This document shows positions 22,885 through 36,200 of a stretch of DNA of 64,000 nucleotides, piece by piece. Positions within the stretch are counted from its first letter, which is position 1, and each line of letters begins with the position of its first letter. The stretch is taken from contig NC_068341.1 of the NCBI RefSeq assembly GCF_014633365.1, positions 6,758,001 to 6,822,000 on the forward strand, read 5' to 3'. The position numbers and the translations under genes are program-made. The notes under the pieces were generated by a model. The model searched no databases. It saw nothing but the letters and a program-made list of their open reading frames with translations, and was not told the DNA's origin. This DNA is from Diospyros lotus. Taxonomy: Eukaryota > Streptophyta > Magnoliopsida > Ericales > Ebenaceae.

Positions 22885-25273
22885 TCATCCAGAAGTACAA
22901 CCAGGTCTTCTTGGGGGGAGCCGCTGATGGGGTGTTCTCTGTAGATTTCCAAGTTTACCATGTTAGAACATTGCTCCGTTTGAACCTTGGATTCTTAATA
23001 ATAATAAAATAAACTAATAATACCAACTTATTTAGGTAGAATGTCAAACGGTAATTTGATCTTGAGACTAATTTAGTCACTACATATTAAAAATGATTGA
23101 ATAAAATATTCAATTTTCGGAAGTAAGGCCAATTTGACCTTTTATTTCCTAAATTAATGGAACAAAAAATAAATGTCACTAATTTCAATTAATTCCTCCA
23201 TTTTCTTCTTCTACCGTCGTATATCGGCAATAAAGTTGTTACCTGTAACTTTGGCTGTAAATTCTCTATGGCAACGGTAGATATTTGGTTCACCCCTGCA
23301 CCTTGCTATAGCGCGAGAAGGGGAAAAAAAATGAAATATTAAAAACACAACTGAAATCAAAATGCACAAATTCAAAACCATGACGACACCATATTCAAAA
23401 TTCCAAAAAAGAAAAATTAATATTTTCCTCTAGTTTGTGTTATTTAGACAGATACCTTGCATAAGGCCCAGTCGGCTGAATCAAAGAAGGCCCGCTCATG
23501 ATCCTAGAACCATAAACACATGGAATTGTTAGATTATTTAGCACAAGTACCAACCCAAAATCATAAACTAGAAGGCACGGGTTATGGAAATGATAGTTCT
23601 TGCCTTTGAGATCAAAGGCTTCTTCTTTGGCACAAGTCCTCCATATTTCTTCCCATTGGATGCGTCCTGCCATTTATACCACCCATGAAATAATTCTGGT
23701 ATTCTTGAACTGAAATTACCAGTTCCACTAGGGCATGTTTCTGTAAATGTATTGCTACTGAGCCTTTGTAAGTGTTGATTGCTCGTTATTTCCTTTTGGA
23801 GGTATTAATATTGTTTTTATTACTTAATGTAATTTCTAGTCAAATTTCTTAAAATGCAAGAATGAGCGCTAACATGATGCCATCAAGTTATCGGGAACAT
23901 CTCTTTGACAAGTCATAGTAGTCAGTATTGACTCAGGCATTATGCCTAACTCAAATTGTTTCTTACCAAAACATCCATCTGGTAAAAAGAAGAATTCAAC
24001 TAAAGATCCAATAATCCAAGACACAAAAGCTGATTCACCTTCTTCAACTGACAGCGCAACAACCAGTTTACTTCTCTACACTACACAAAACGTACCCGCA
24101 TATTTTATATAATTTATTCTCACTCATCTATATTATTACTAAAAATCTGCACAAAAAATTAGTTTGCTCTCCTTTATTTCAACTGACCCCATCAAAGTTT
24201 TGAATCCTAAAAGTATCCCTCGGATAATAAATATTAAATCTGCTCTCCTCTATTTCAACAAAAAAGTTAAAAATTTAATTGTCTAACATCTAAACTATAT
24301 GCTTGCAATTTTGATTTTCAACTTCCGATCATATTTATCTTATTTGAGTAAAAATACAATATATTGACAAGGTAAATAATAAGAGTTGTTAATTAGTGAG
24401 ACACCATCACCCATTCTATTTTTTTGTACAGTACCTAACATTAAAATAATAATATATCACAATATAATGTCCTTTATTTAAAATGAAGCAACCTTATACG
24501 CCATCTCTTAAAAGATTAGGCTTCACCGACAAATTCGAGGGATCAAGGGAACCACGCAAACTAACACGCCAGAGCATGGCACACGCGATCACTTTTCCCC
24601 TGGACCCGCGCAAAAATCTACATTGCATTTATGCCCTTCATTTGAAGGCCATTTTGGGCCAATAATCATCCTACCATATCTTCATATATAACCTGATATT
24701 TTCGTCCATATCAAGCAACTGAATTGACTAACCAAAATTAAAGAAACAAAAAGAAGGTAATTAAGGACATACCATAGAGATTTCCTGTACAATTTTTATA
24801 TAATTTTTTTTTTTGTGTGTGTGTTATGGTTCACAATTTAGATTGAACAGTGGATTAAATGATTGCCACGCGCGACTAAGGTTGACACGTGTTACAATCA
24901 TGCAATAGGAACCGTCAGATTTTATATCAACAGCTCAGAAGTGTGGTTATCCAGAACGTGGTCCCACTGCTCCTCTGGAACTCAATCAACGTCAGAATTG
25001 TTTCCAGTGCTTAACAGAGAAAAGGTCTAGGGCATCAACGGCCTAGATCGATCTCTGAAGCGGGCCCCATGGGCTCAAAACCACAAAACTCCATGGTTAA
25101 AACTTAAAACACACTCAGTTTTATATCTCCGTTTGGAATTATTTTCTTTCCTTTTTTGCTCGAATCTCAGGGAGATGAGAATGATAAAAACAGGTAAACT
25201 AAATACAGGAAAGTAGATATACATATATAGGTAGTACCTCTTGGTCTTGACAACTCCTGTTGTAATCCTCCAT
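22885..25273 (-). CDS. Endosulfine/ARPP19-like protein, 87 aa
   Basis: Five short exons in phase 0: 25273-25238, 23666-23604, 23503-23456, 23305-23243 and 22938-22885. Exon 1 encodes MEDYNRSCQDQE; an upstream in-frame stop precedes this ATG. Then DASNGKKYGGLVPKKKPLIS, KDHERAFFDSADWALCK, QGAGVNQISTVAIENLQPKL, and RTPHQRLPPRRPGCTSG with stop. The KYGG...PKKKPLIS and FDSADWAL blocks define the family. In animals and yeast the phosphorylated FDSGDY motif makes endosulfine/ARPP19 a PP2A-B55 inhibitor under Greatwall kinase; plant proteins carry FDSADW, and their role is not settled. Intron 2 has a GC donor (AAG then GCAAGA) and a normal AG acceptor; the others are GT-AG. The first intron is 1.57 kb. 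The protein is shorter than most plant members, mainly at the N-terminus; an extra small exon in intron 1 cannot be excluded. It may correspond to At4g16146. Confidence 0.85.
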
Positions 25274-25925
25274 CCCAGCCAAGCTAATTTATCCTGTTAC
25301 ATCACGCTTCATCATCAATCATTAATTCATGGATATAGAGAGAACAAATAACCAAAACCTAAAACCGCAAAAACTCTGTTGCCAAAAACCTTTCCAGATT
25401 TCAAGTTTATGCGTATGTGTGTGCCAGAGAGAGAGAGAGAGAAACGGAACGATAAAGAAATTGAGGCAATACGAGCGATGAAATGCGCAGAATATCAAAC
25501 CACACGCAGACACACACACACACATACATGTATGATGTATGTGTGTCTTGAGAGAGAGAGAGAGAGAGAGAGAATCTAACATCACCTTGAGGAGGAAGAA
25601 GGGGGAGGAGCAAGCAAAGGAGCGGAGACACAAGAGATAGAAAGTGAGAAGAGAAAATATGAGAAATAGAGAGAGGGAAAGGGGTAACAGGGATGAAAGG
25701 GTTGAGTGAGAACGGGAGATAAGAATATCCCTCCCCCCCTCTCTCTCTATATATATATTTATATTTATATTTATATTATATATATATATGCGCGTGTGTG
25801 AATACCGGAGCGGATTTCTAAACAAATTTCTAACTAACTGCCATGAGCAAGGTGCGTGAGGTTGAGGTGGTGGTGGTGGTGGTGGTGGTGGAGAAGACCT
25901 GTGCTGCTGCTGCTGTACATTTATA
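25274..25925. repeat. Microsatellite-rich 5' region of the endosulfine gene
   Basis: Contains (GA)n at 25426-25441 and 25551-25574, (CA)n near 25511-25523, a C8 plus CT tract near 25733-25747 followed by TA repeats, (GGT)9-like at 25865-25892 and (GCT)5 near 25903-25916. On the gene strand these are CT-rich, as is common in plant 5' UTRs and core promoters. Several open frames across this block come only from the repeats. Confidence 0.75.
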
Positions 25926-27600
25926 TGTATGAATAAATAAATGTTGTTGTCTTTAAAAAGAATACATCAAAAAATATATAATTATGACAGATATAATAAT
26001 TTTAAAAGCAAATAGAAGCCGTTGCACTAAGTATTAATAATTAATAGTCTACAAATCAAGGAGTCCACAAACAAACATGAGAAATAAAAACTTGCGTTTG
26101 GAAAAGATTTAGAATCCAAAGGCTGGAGGGAGAAGATAGCTTATGTATTGTTTTTAGAAGAATCCTAGCTATGACATAGGCTGTTAAAACATCAACGTCG
26201 GTTGGTCCATAGCCAAACGGGACTTTACACTTGCACGTGCTTGTCACACTCACTCGCCGACACGCGTGATTTTTCAGCCACCCTTCCCAAACTTGGCATC
26301 CGCTTCCCATTTTCAATAATAATCTCAATACAACTGATTGTTTAATTGTTTTTAAGGGATATATATATATAATTCTAGTAATTTTAATGATTATATATAT
26401 ATTTTTAAAACTTACCATATTGTCATCGACAAGATAAAAAGCTCGAGAAATCAATGTTTATTACATTATTATTATTATTATAGAGGTACAATGAGTATAT
26501 TATATAAGAGGGATTATTATTGTCTTATGTGGTCTAGATTTTTCAAGAAATTGGACCGTTACGTAACGGTTCAATATCATGTCTATCTATATTAGACAGT
26601 GGGCAGCAATTGATGGGAATTTTGAATGCTGGAATGGAACTTTTCCAAGACGGCTCGAACAGCCGTCAGCGGTTGATTGATTTAGTAAAATAATTGAGGA
26701 AAATGATTCCTTGGATTGGACCATTCTCAAATATTAAAACTAAAACTTACTTGTCCCTTAGAATAGTCGTTGACGACTTTTAATCACAAAATAAAATTCA
26801 CGCTAAATTGGGGAAAAAAAAAAAGTAATTTGTATGCTTTTAATGGTATTTATTTAATCATAAATTTTCACATTATAACAAATCTATATTTCTCAAAAAA
26901 ATTATCTTTTGCATCTGCGATTCTTGTAATGCCTATTCTAATTTAATTTTATTAATTAATTAAAAGTTGGTGTCAATTGCCAAAACATATCCTAAGGTTT
27001 AGTGAATGGTTTTTCGGGTTGGGCTAACTTTTGAGTATTAAGTGAACCTCCGGACCTGGGTTCAACTTACAAATGGGCCGAGGCCCAATCTGGCGTCCTT
27101 ATTCCACAAGCAATCCAATGCACCAATTTAGTTAGATGGGTTATGGATCAAAACCCAGCATCCCATGAATTACAAAAAAAAAAAAAACACGTGTTCTATC
27201 TTCTTCTTATTATTTTTTGACAAGTAATTTTGTTAAAAGAGTGAAAAATTCAAAAACATTAATCCCAAAGCACTGATTGCTATGTTCCAAGCAACCCAAA
27301 CTCAATAGTTTCTTTCATGTATTATTATTATTCAGTATAATCATTAGAGTATTACAAACTTCTCTCTCTCTCCTTTGAGAGCACAAATTGGATTACACAA
27401 ACACACAACCTCCCACAAACAACCAAATCCAAGAGAATACTTTCTATATTTAAATCCAACACCTTGTATATCTATATCTACCCACATTTTCTAAATTATC
27501 TTATTTTATGCTTTCATTTGGCTTATGCTTGTAGTCACTATTAAGTAGAGACCATGCTTTTTTACACTTGGGTAAATGGTTAGTCTACCCTATATATATT
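25926..27600. other. AT-rich intergenic DNA and 3' UTR of the xylosidase gene
   Basis: No gene found. The 300 bases before 27602 are the likely 3' UTR of the GH3 gene. A (TTA)n stretch occurs near 26463-26480 and an A-rich run near 27173-27186. Confidence 0.5.
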
Positions 27601-27601
27601 C

Positions 27602-30600
27602 CTAATGCTTTATGTTGTCAAATGTTGCTTGGAGAGAAATGGAATGCTTAAGATCACCAATATGCAAACTATGTTCACCCATTGGAATCCTTCGAGTCCC
27701 AAATTGATCAACCACACTGAGGTGTTTACACACATCAATGTCGATATGAATCCTTCTCTGGCCACCAGCCATCACATGGACTTTTTCAAATCCTATCAGT
27801 TGCTTATTGGGAGTCGATTTTTCAGCCGGCGGGATTGAGAAGACAAGTAACGTGTGTGTCCCATCCATCTCCCCGGTGTTCTTCACATTAATGTGGAGAC
27901 CTAGCGAAAGCATGTCACAATTTGTGTGCTTGACCCTAATAGCATTGCTCAAAAGAGTTGAATTTTTAAGTGTATGGAGGCTTGCTAACGATACCGAGAG
28001 CGTTGTTGGAGCATGGGCTATTTCATGGGCAAATGAGGTGTAGCTTAAGCCATGCCCAAATGGGAAGACCACTGGGCCTTTGTAGAATCTGTAAGTTCTG
28101 CCGGGGTAACCTTTGGCTGGGTCAGCTCTTAAGTCCATCTTTGTCATTGGTGCCTTGGCTAGATACCCTTGTGGGTACCATGTCATTGGTAGCTTTCCTC
28201 CTGCGAAACCACCATACCCATTAAATTATTAGCTAAAACTTAGTTGTCTCTGAATAAATGCAACAATACTTGCTAACAAAATATGCACACTAAATAAGCA
28301 CATAATAACTACCTGGATTGGTCGTTCCAAATAGGACATCCGCAATGGCAGTTCCCCCAGCTTGGCCGGGGTAACCCACCCACAAAATTGCACCAATCCT
28401 TGGATCATTCTTGGCGAAAGAAACATCAATAGGACCACCGGACATCAAGACCAAAATCACCGGGCCTCTAGACGCCATGGCGGCACGAGACACCAGCTCC
28501 TGTTGGCGGCCGGGCAAGAGCAGCCCTGCCCTGTCCCTGAATTCGGCTTCTATTGATTGGTCAAGGCCCATCACCAAAACCGTGGCGTCGGCATGGCGGG
28601 CGGCAATCTCAGCCGTCGCAAAAAGCTGGTTGTCTTTGCAAGCAACTCCGTTGCAGCCTCGTTGATGAATTGCTTTAGCGTATCTTGCTATTCCTTGCAA
28701 GGGCGTGGTGTAACCACATGCAACACCTTAACGACACATAAAATCATATATTTCAATGTTGCATCCAAACATCTTGACTTAAAACGTGGACCAACAACTT
28801 GGCCCATTGTTTGGAAATAAATAGAGAAGATTCACATACCGGCGTAGTTTCCGATCATGGTGACGGTAACATCAGAATTGGGCCCGATGACGGCAATTGT
28901 GCGGTGGCGTGCGGTGGAGAGTGGCAGCGCCCCTCCCCGGTTTTGTAGCAGCACGATGCCCTGACGGGCTGCCTGAAGGGCCAGTTCTTGGTGGGCTGGA
29001 GTGCACACATCTCTTGGGCCCAGATTACCAAATGGTTGGCTGGACGGCTCGCCGTCAAACATGCCCAAACGCATCTGCACTGTTAGTGTGTTGGCCAAGG
29101 CCCCATTCACGTCGGCCTCGCTCAACTTCCCTGTCCGAATGGCCTCCTCAGTGTGGATTGCCAAAAATGGTCCACAGTCCAAGTCCAAACCTGCAGTATA
29201 TTTAATTTCAAGTAAATTTAAACTTATCGAACCCATCTAATAATAATTCATGAAACCTGCTACTGTTAGGGACGGTGGTAACCTGCTCGGATGGTGGCTG
29301 CAACTGCATCTTCGGGGGTAGCAGTGTAGTGCTGGGTGTCGTATAGAACCCCAACCGAGTCGCAATCCGACACAATATAACTGTTTGGGCATTCATATTT
29401 AGTAAGTATAAAGCCAAAAGCAAAAAAAAAAAAAAAGTTCATAAAAATAACTGAAATTAATGTGCAAATCACATAGAAAAACTTGAAGTACGTACCCGTT
29501 GAGACGCCATTGGCCTCGAATGGTGCCCCGAAGGAGGTCAGGGTCAGCACAAGTGGGCTTGCCATTTACTTGATTGTAGGAGCACATTACACTCGCAACA
29601 TTTCCTTCCACCACACAGGCTTTGAATGGCACGTCATACGTATCTGCCAAATCTTGTTTACTCACCTAAACAGATATAATAAAAAAAAAAAAAATGTTGA
29701 CTCTTAAGTCATAATTAATTTCACATCAAGTAGGAGCCAAGAACAATATATTGTAACCCCTTTAAATGAAAAATCACATTCTACTCTGGTAAAATTTATT
29801 TTACAAGACAAAATTAATTATATATATATGCTGACCACACTTGTGCGTCCCTTATTAAAATGAACAGTACCTATCGTTATATGCGTTACCCAAACCACAA
29901 AAAATGATGGATATCCATCCACTTGATGCAATCAGTTTTGGCCTATCGCTAAAAGCCAGTTACTAGTAATCTTAGGGTCTCTATTTGCGGCCAAGTAGGT
30001 TAGTAATTAACCTGATCAGATGGTTCAGTTCAGCTGTCATGAGAAAAGGAAAAGGAAGACTTATCAGAGGTATCTGGTATCTTATCCAAAAATATATATA
30101 TTGAGATTAAAGTCGTTGTTAATCAAGCTTGAAATAATGGAAGTTTAATAAAATTCAAAGGTGCTGTCATCAAAAGGATAAAGCCAGCTTGACAGATAGA
30201 GATGTGCGAGTACGTGCAAGCAATGCCCATCTCTTTTCTCATTTTTTTTTAATCCGATCCCACGAATATTGTGGATGCTTTATATATATATTGTGATTTG
30301 ATGAGTTTGAGTTTAAGGCTAGCTAATTAAGGTTTCCCAATTACAATTAGAGTGCCAGACGACGTTCAGGATCAGAAGATATTCCCTTATGATCAGAAGA
30401 TATATATAATAATAAATATTTTAATTATATTTTTCGCATTTATTATAATTTATAAACAATAATAATAATGTATTAATTACCTTCGCATTAAAATGAAAGC
30501 GATCAACGCCGTTCCAGTTATCAAGATCATAGGCAGTATAGTGCTTGCAGCAAGCAGCCACCTTCAAGCGGTTACCTGCGGCGGCACCCTGGAGTCCCCT

Positions 30601-32542
30601 GACATAACTAGCAGCATATTTACCAGCCAAAGTGGGGTCTTCGCCGGGAGTTTCTTGACCCCTCCCCCACCTGGGATCTCTGAAAATGTTCACATTTGGG
30701 CTCCAATAGGTTAGGCCAGCCAGTCCTCCATTGTACATGGCCCTTGCCTCATCTGACACCACCTACAGATATCACACATCGAATATATGTTGACACTAAT
30801 TAAGCATATACATATATATATATAATATGTGTAATAACAATTAAAGTTTGAATGGTACTACGGAGTGGGTGTTGATTTCAATCTCGAAACATTAATGGTG
30901 CAAATGGGACTTTAGCTGTGTAGCAGGTGAGAAAATGTAACAAGAAAGCACCATGGTTGAAGCATACATACCCATGCTTATTTTAAGTCTGACCAAGTTA
31001 AAAAAAATAAATAAATAACTCTTTGAGCTCTGAAATAAATTAGGGAACAAAAAAAAAAAAAAGAAATAAATTAGGACACGGAATTTACCTTGAGAATATA
31101 TATATATAGATTTATTGGTAAAAGAGTAGGAAAAATTAATTAAGGTTAACGTAAATGACTCATCTCTTAATTACTTCGAAGGTTAATTTGTCAATTGTCA
31201 CGGGCGAGGTTTCCTGGGATATAGTGTTAATAATAATTAGGGTATCTAAATATATATAGATTTTGTATTTGTATTTGTATTTGGGGCATATCACATGCAT
31301 ATGCAAAAGGGTATGGGTGGGCAGAAGAAGGCAGAATTGCAATGCAAGCGAGTAGAGACAAAGGAATATGCGGTGGTCCCCACTCAGCCCCACAACGACA
31401 GGGCTGTCTAAAGCTGGCTGCCATGTGCACCCCACCCCACCCCTAATTTAGACAAATTACAAGTTACATGTCACTGAATTTCTCAAACTTAATGAGTTCT
31501 CTCGTAACAAATTCTCTTAATTGTTGCTTGCTTATTACATCCTCTTCATGACCTATATAATATTGATAAATTCACAATTTTAAAATTGAATTTTGTAAAT
31601 CCCAATTATTCTTTTTATTACATTAAGAGTCGTATAATTTTAATTATTTACTATATATATATATATATATAGGCACAAAATTCTCCGACTCCATACAATG
31701 AATGAGTCAATTGCCAAGTAACAAAGGAAAACATAAGATATATATTTACGTGTTTCTTAGTGAAAGATTATGCTATATCTTATCCTCTCTCAGATTAGAT
31801 TTGAAGTAAAGAAAATGCAATTTTATATGTACTAAAAGTCACAATATAGCCATTTAAGTTGACTAACAGTCCGTCTTTAATTGGATTTATAAGATATAGT
31901 TAGACCAGATGGCCTGGATCCAATTTTCTGTGTTTTTCATTATAAGAACTGACATAATATAATTATTACGATGCTTCTAGATTTAATTTGAAAATGAATT
32001 TGAGCTAGGAAGTGACAAATTAACAGTACAGGATTAGGAACTTAAAAAAGATCAGCCATATATATATCCTAGAGCTCATAAAATGTTTTAACTATTGAAT
32101 TTAACCATGTAACAACAACAATAATAAGTAAAAAGGGTAGAGGGCCCTGTATTAGAAAAATAACAACAACAAAAAAACAAAGAAACCTTCTAGAGAATTA
32201 AAAAAAAAAAAAAAAAGAGTAAAATCAGAGACACTAATTGTGATTAGGGAGGCTCCAATTTTTCTATCATAATAAATTAAATGCTATGTCGCGGTTGTTT
32301 GATGTCACTTTCTATGAGAATAGTAAAAATTCAGCTGTTCAAAGTAAAAAATAGAAATATTAGAAAAGTAAGTTTATCCCTTTTTATTTAGGAGTGTAAG
32401 TTTAATTATAAGTTGTTAAATCTAATATCCAGAATAGAAAAAGATTCTGGATATGAATCTCATTGTCACCTGCGACTCTCTCAAATTTTAAACTTTTAGA
32501 TCAATTGATGTTGAAAAATTAAAAATTTTGAATATGTCTTCT

Positions 32543-32577
<35 letters not shown>

Positions 32578-33213
32578 ATATATATATCTATATGACATGA
32601 CCCATACAAGTTTTAATTCAAAGAACATGTATTATTTTTTTTATATATGTATATATATATATATTGTGTGAAGGCAGATTTTTTCTTAGGAAGAAAAATA
32701 GAAAAAAAAAAGATGATTGGAGGGAACAGTAGAGGATAACGGTGAGCTATGAACCGAGAGAGAGACAGAGAGGGGGAAGAAGAATCTAACCCTTCCAATT
32801 TCTTGCCAGAGAGAGGCATTGAAAGAGGCGGCGGTGGTGATGACCTGCGGGAAGCTGGTGGCCCCAGGAAACTCGCCGCCGAACTTGGTCCCCGGCCCCA
32901 CATTCGACACCCCGTGAAGCGCCTCCGACCACCACTCGTACCCCTTTATTCCCAGCCTCGCCACGGGAGCTGCATTGTTCACCAGCAGCATCACCTTCTC
33001 CTGCAGAGTGAGCCTCCCTATTAAATCCCTCACCCTCACGTGTATCGGCTTCGAGGCCCGGCAGAAGGGCAGGTTCCGGGTCCTCGGGTCGCCAGCATCG
33101 CAGGCGAATGGCGGACGCGAGGACTTGCAGAGGAGGGGTACGAGGAGGAGGAGGAGGAGGAAGAGGAAGAGGAGAGAAGACTGTGTGTGGAGTGAATTGG
33201 AACGCATTCCCAT
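27602..33213 (-). CDS. BXL1: GH3 beta-D-xylosidase / alpha-L-arabinofuranosidase, BXL1-like, 778 aa
   Basis: Apoplastic glycoside hydrolase family 3 enzyme that trims xylose and arabinose from cell-wall xylan and arabinan. Seven exons: 33213-32791, 30762-30481, 29665-29496, 29380-29283, 29190-28840, 28726-28313 and 28200-27602; phases agree and introns are GT-AG. A signal peptide with a long Leu run ([17 protein letters not shown]) precedes [16 protein letters not shown]. Hallmarks include [80 protein letters not shown] and [29 protein letters not shown] holds the likely nucleophile Asp near residue 297. The C-terminal domains carry [39 protein letters not shown] and [13 protein letters not shown], with a fibronectin-III-like tail ending near [20 protein letters not shown]. 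Length fits AtBXL1 (about 774). No key residue appears lost, so it is likely functional. Other BXL paralogues are possible. Confidence 0.93.
32546..32574. repeat. (GA)n microsatellite in xylosidase intron 1
   Basis: About 14 GA units in intron 1, followed by TA-rich repeats. The rest of this 2.0-kb intron (30763-32790) has no recognised element. Confidence 0.85.
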
Positions 33214-33271
33214 TTTTGGTCGTAGCGGTAGGATTATGCGTTTTGAGGATGGGAATGGAGGAGAATGTCTA

Positions 33272-33281
33272 GCTTTATATA
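33272..33281 (-). promoter_or_regulatory. Probable TATA box of the xylosidase gene
   Basis: Minus-strand CTATATAAAG lies about 60 bp upstream of the ATG at 33213, giving a predicted transcript start near 33240 and a short 5' UTR. Flanking DNA is CT-rich on the gene strand. Confidence 0.6.
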
Positions 33282-33289
33282 GAGAGGGG

Positions 33290-36200
33290 GCGGGGAGGGG
33301 GAAGCCCCGGGGAAGTTGCGTTCATATGGGTCGCAAATGGCAGTAGTACTCCAGTTTGCTAACCGAAATATTGTACTTATTTCGCCCTCTGGGGTCCGTT
33401 ACAATATATTTAGGCACTTTTATTTTCTTCTATAATTTCTTTATAATTATTGATATCATATTTATTGAAGTGTGTTTTGTAATTAAAAAAAAAAAATTCT
33501 TCTTGGTGATACTGCATGTATTTTAAAATCAAAATTAGATATTGAAATTAGAGTTTTTCCTTGATGCATGCACGGCCATTCATTATTAACAAATAAATCA
33601 TATTATTATTTATGGTAACGCATAATTAAAACCCCCCGCGCGCAAATTAAGAATAAAAAAACATATATACAATTTTTACATGCGACTATAAATATATACA
33701 TAATCGACCCATATATATATATATGTCACTTTCACGAGAAGGTTTCGAGAATGCAAATCCACGTAGTGTATTGTCAGCCAAGGATGTGGCTTCCGGGAGA
33801 GAGGGTAAGAAGAACACGCATCTAATTAATTTTCTAACCCAAACAAACATATATACTACTAGCTAGCTAGCTAGCTAGTCAAGAGAGTTTTTGTCAAGGA
33901 CCAAACAGTATTACTCCCCATGTAAATGTTGATTTAATCATGGAATTGAGGGAAGCTGCGTGCGTGTTAACATGCTTAATGAATTTTGTCTGAGGCTGGC
34001 ATGGCTGTAGTCTGTAGAGACCGCGTGATCTTAATTTTGTTGTACAATTTCAAGCAACAGTAATTAATTAGTCATAATTAGTTCCTTAATTATATTAATT
34101 TCCATTAGGCTAGCTAGCTAGCTAGAGTAGTAGCTCTAAATTGTCCAGATGCATACACACACATGTATATATATACATGAAAAGACAAAAATATATACAA
34201 TCTTTTCGATCGGGTAGTCAAGTCACAGACACTATATATATTATTATTATTATTATAGCCTAGATTTCTCTTCCACACATAAGCAATACGAGGAGTGAAG
34301 TAAAGAATACTCAATATTATGATCAGGGAGTACTGTGTTTGTTTTGATGTGTAGTGTAGGCGTTGAAGGAAGTTATTAATGTTGATCTGTTTCGTTTTTA
34401 GGGCTCTCCCTAGCTAGCTTGTTGAGACATATATATATATATGTTTGAGTTTCTTCTGTTAGGTTTAATCCTTCGTTGATGGAGTATTAATTCTTTACTC
34501 TTAATTGTTTTGACTACTTTAATGTTTTCTAATTGTCTCTAGCTAGTCTCTAGCTAGGAGATGCGTTGCTTAATTAATTGTTAAAATTTGTATTTTCTCG
34601 CTATTAATTAATTAATTAATATGCATTTAATTAGTTAAAAAAACTTTGGTCTTTTTAATTTATAATATATAGTTTGGAAGAGGCTTGGATTTTATATTTT
34701 AGTTTAAAATTAAAATGTTATTTAAAGATTACTAAATAACATTTTGTGTAACAGTACTTAACATTTTTAACTGCCACACTAAATGTTATTGTTCCATGCC
34801 CAAATATATATATTGCACGTTTTAGTCACAATCTCTCTCATAGTTAGATCATAGGTAAAATAAAGTTAGGTGAATTAATGGTTGAAATTAATATATAATG
34901 GTCTCCGGTAAACTCAGATCACTTTCATTGGTTGTTGCATTAGTTATTATTAGCTTATTCTTCAACCTAGCTACGAATTTAAACTTAAATTAATTTATAT
35001 TTGATATAATTTGATGATTTTAATTTTAGTGTTTGAAACCTACATAACAAAAAAAAAAGTTCATAGCACTAAATAATTATTAAAAATAAAACCCTTTTGG
35101 CTTAATTATGAGTCTTGTACAAAAATTATAAAAAAAGTTAATTAACTGCCATCATAAAAAATGTTAATTTATTAAAAAAAAAACAAGGAAAAGTTAATAA
35201 TTAGTGGAAAGGGAGGCATAAATAATTAAGATAGTTCCAAAGGAGAAGACATCACAATCGAATTGCCATCACTCACAGGTTGGTAATTATAATTCACCAA
35301 AAGTACAAGCTTACAATCTCAATCTGCCTTTAGGCTTATGAACATATATATATATATATATATATATAGCATAAATTAATTGTTTGAGCAAGCAAACAAT
35401 CTAAAGCCCCCGGCCCATATATATGTGGTTGTTTGAAAGCTCCATATTATGTATAATATATAGCAATTAATATCCGTATCCTTTGATCATTAGCTTCATT
35501 ATGATTCTTGTAAACTTGTTAGTTTTATTATTATTATAATCTATAGTACTAAAAGGCAGGCAAAAACATGCATATATTTTATTGTTAAAATTTTGGTCGC
35601 CCAGACCTTCCATCCTCTATATGCCTGCCCCTCTGTACGTATAGCTGTACATTTTGAAAAAACTAAGGCCAAATTAATTAAACATCTCATGAATTTTGAC
35701 CATTTGATCAGAATACTTCTTTAACGTTAAAATTTTGTCCAGTTAATTTCTAAATTTTTCAAAATTAGTCATACATTCCATTTGTTACTAATTACATTGA
35801 AAAAATTGATTGTATACTCCCAAATTTTGGGACTTCGACTTGGACACCCTTAAACTTTTATTCTTTTATTAAATTAATTAGTTCATGAACTTTTCAAAAG
35901 GTCACGACTCCTCCCTTATATATATTTAATTAAGTTAAATTTAATACAATATAAAAAATAAAATGAATCAATCGTCATCTTCAGTTGATGAAGACCAACC
36001 ATCAACTATGGATTCCAACAAACCACAGCCGATTTTTTCAATTTTAGTTTTAGTTTTTCATTCGATTTGACTTAATTAAATAAATATTAGAGATAGCTTT
36101 AGTTTAATTAACGTTATTTCTTATTTAGGCAATGTCCTGATCATTTCAAAAATGTTTCAAAACTAATTTGGCAAAAAATAAAAATTTAAGAGTAGCAAAA

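Noticed and set aside
25322..25825. Minus-strand open frame of 167 codons
   Set aside because: It is built from GA/CT and CA microsatellites in the 5' region of the endosulfine gene; the opposite frame is open for the same reason.
33771..33795. MIR169-like sequence (CAGCCAAGGATG...)
   Set aside because: The first 12 bases fit miR169 but the rest (TGGCTTCCGGG) does not, and no complementary arm was found within 200 bases.
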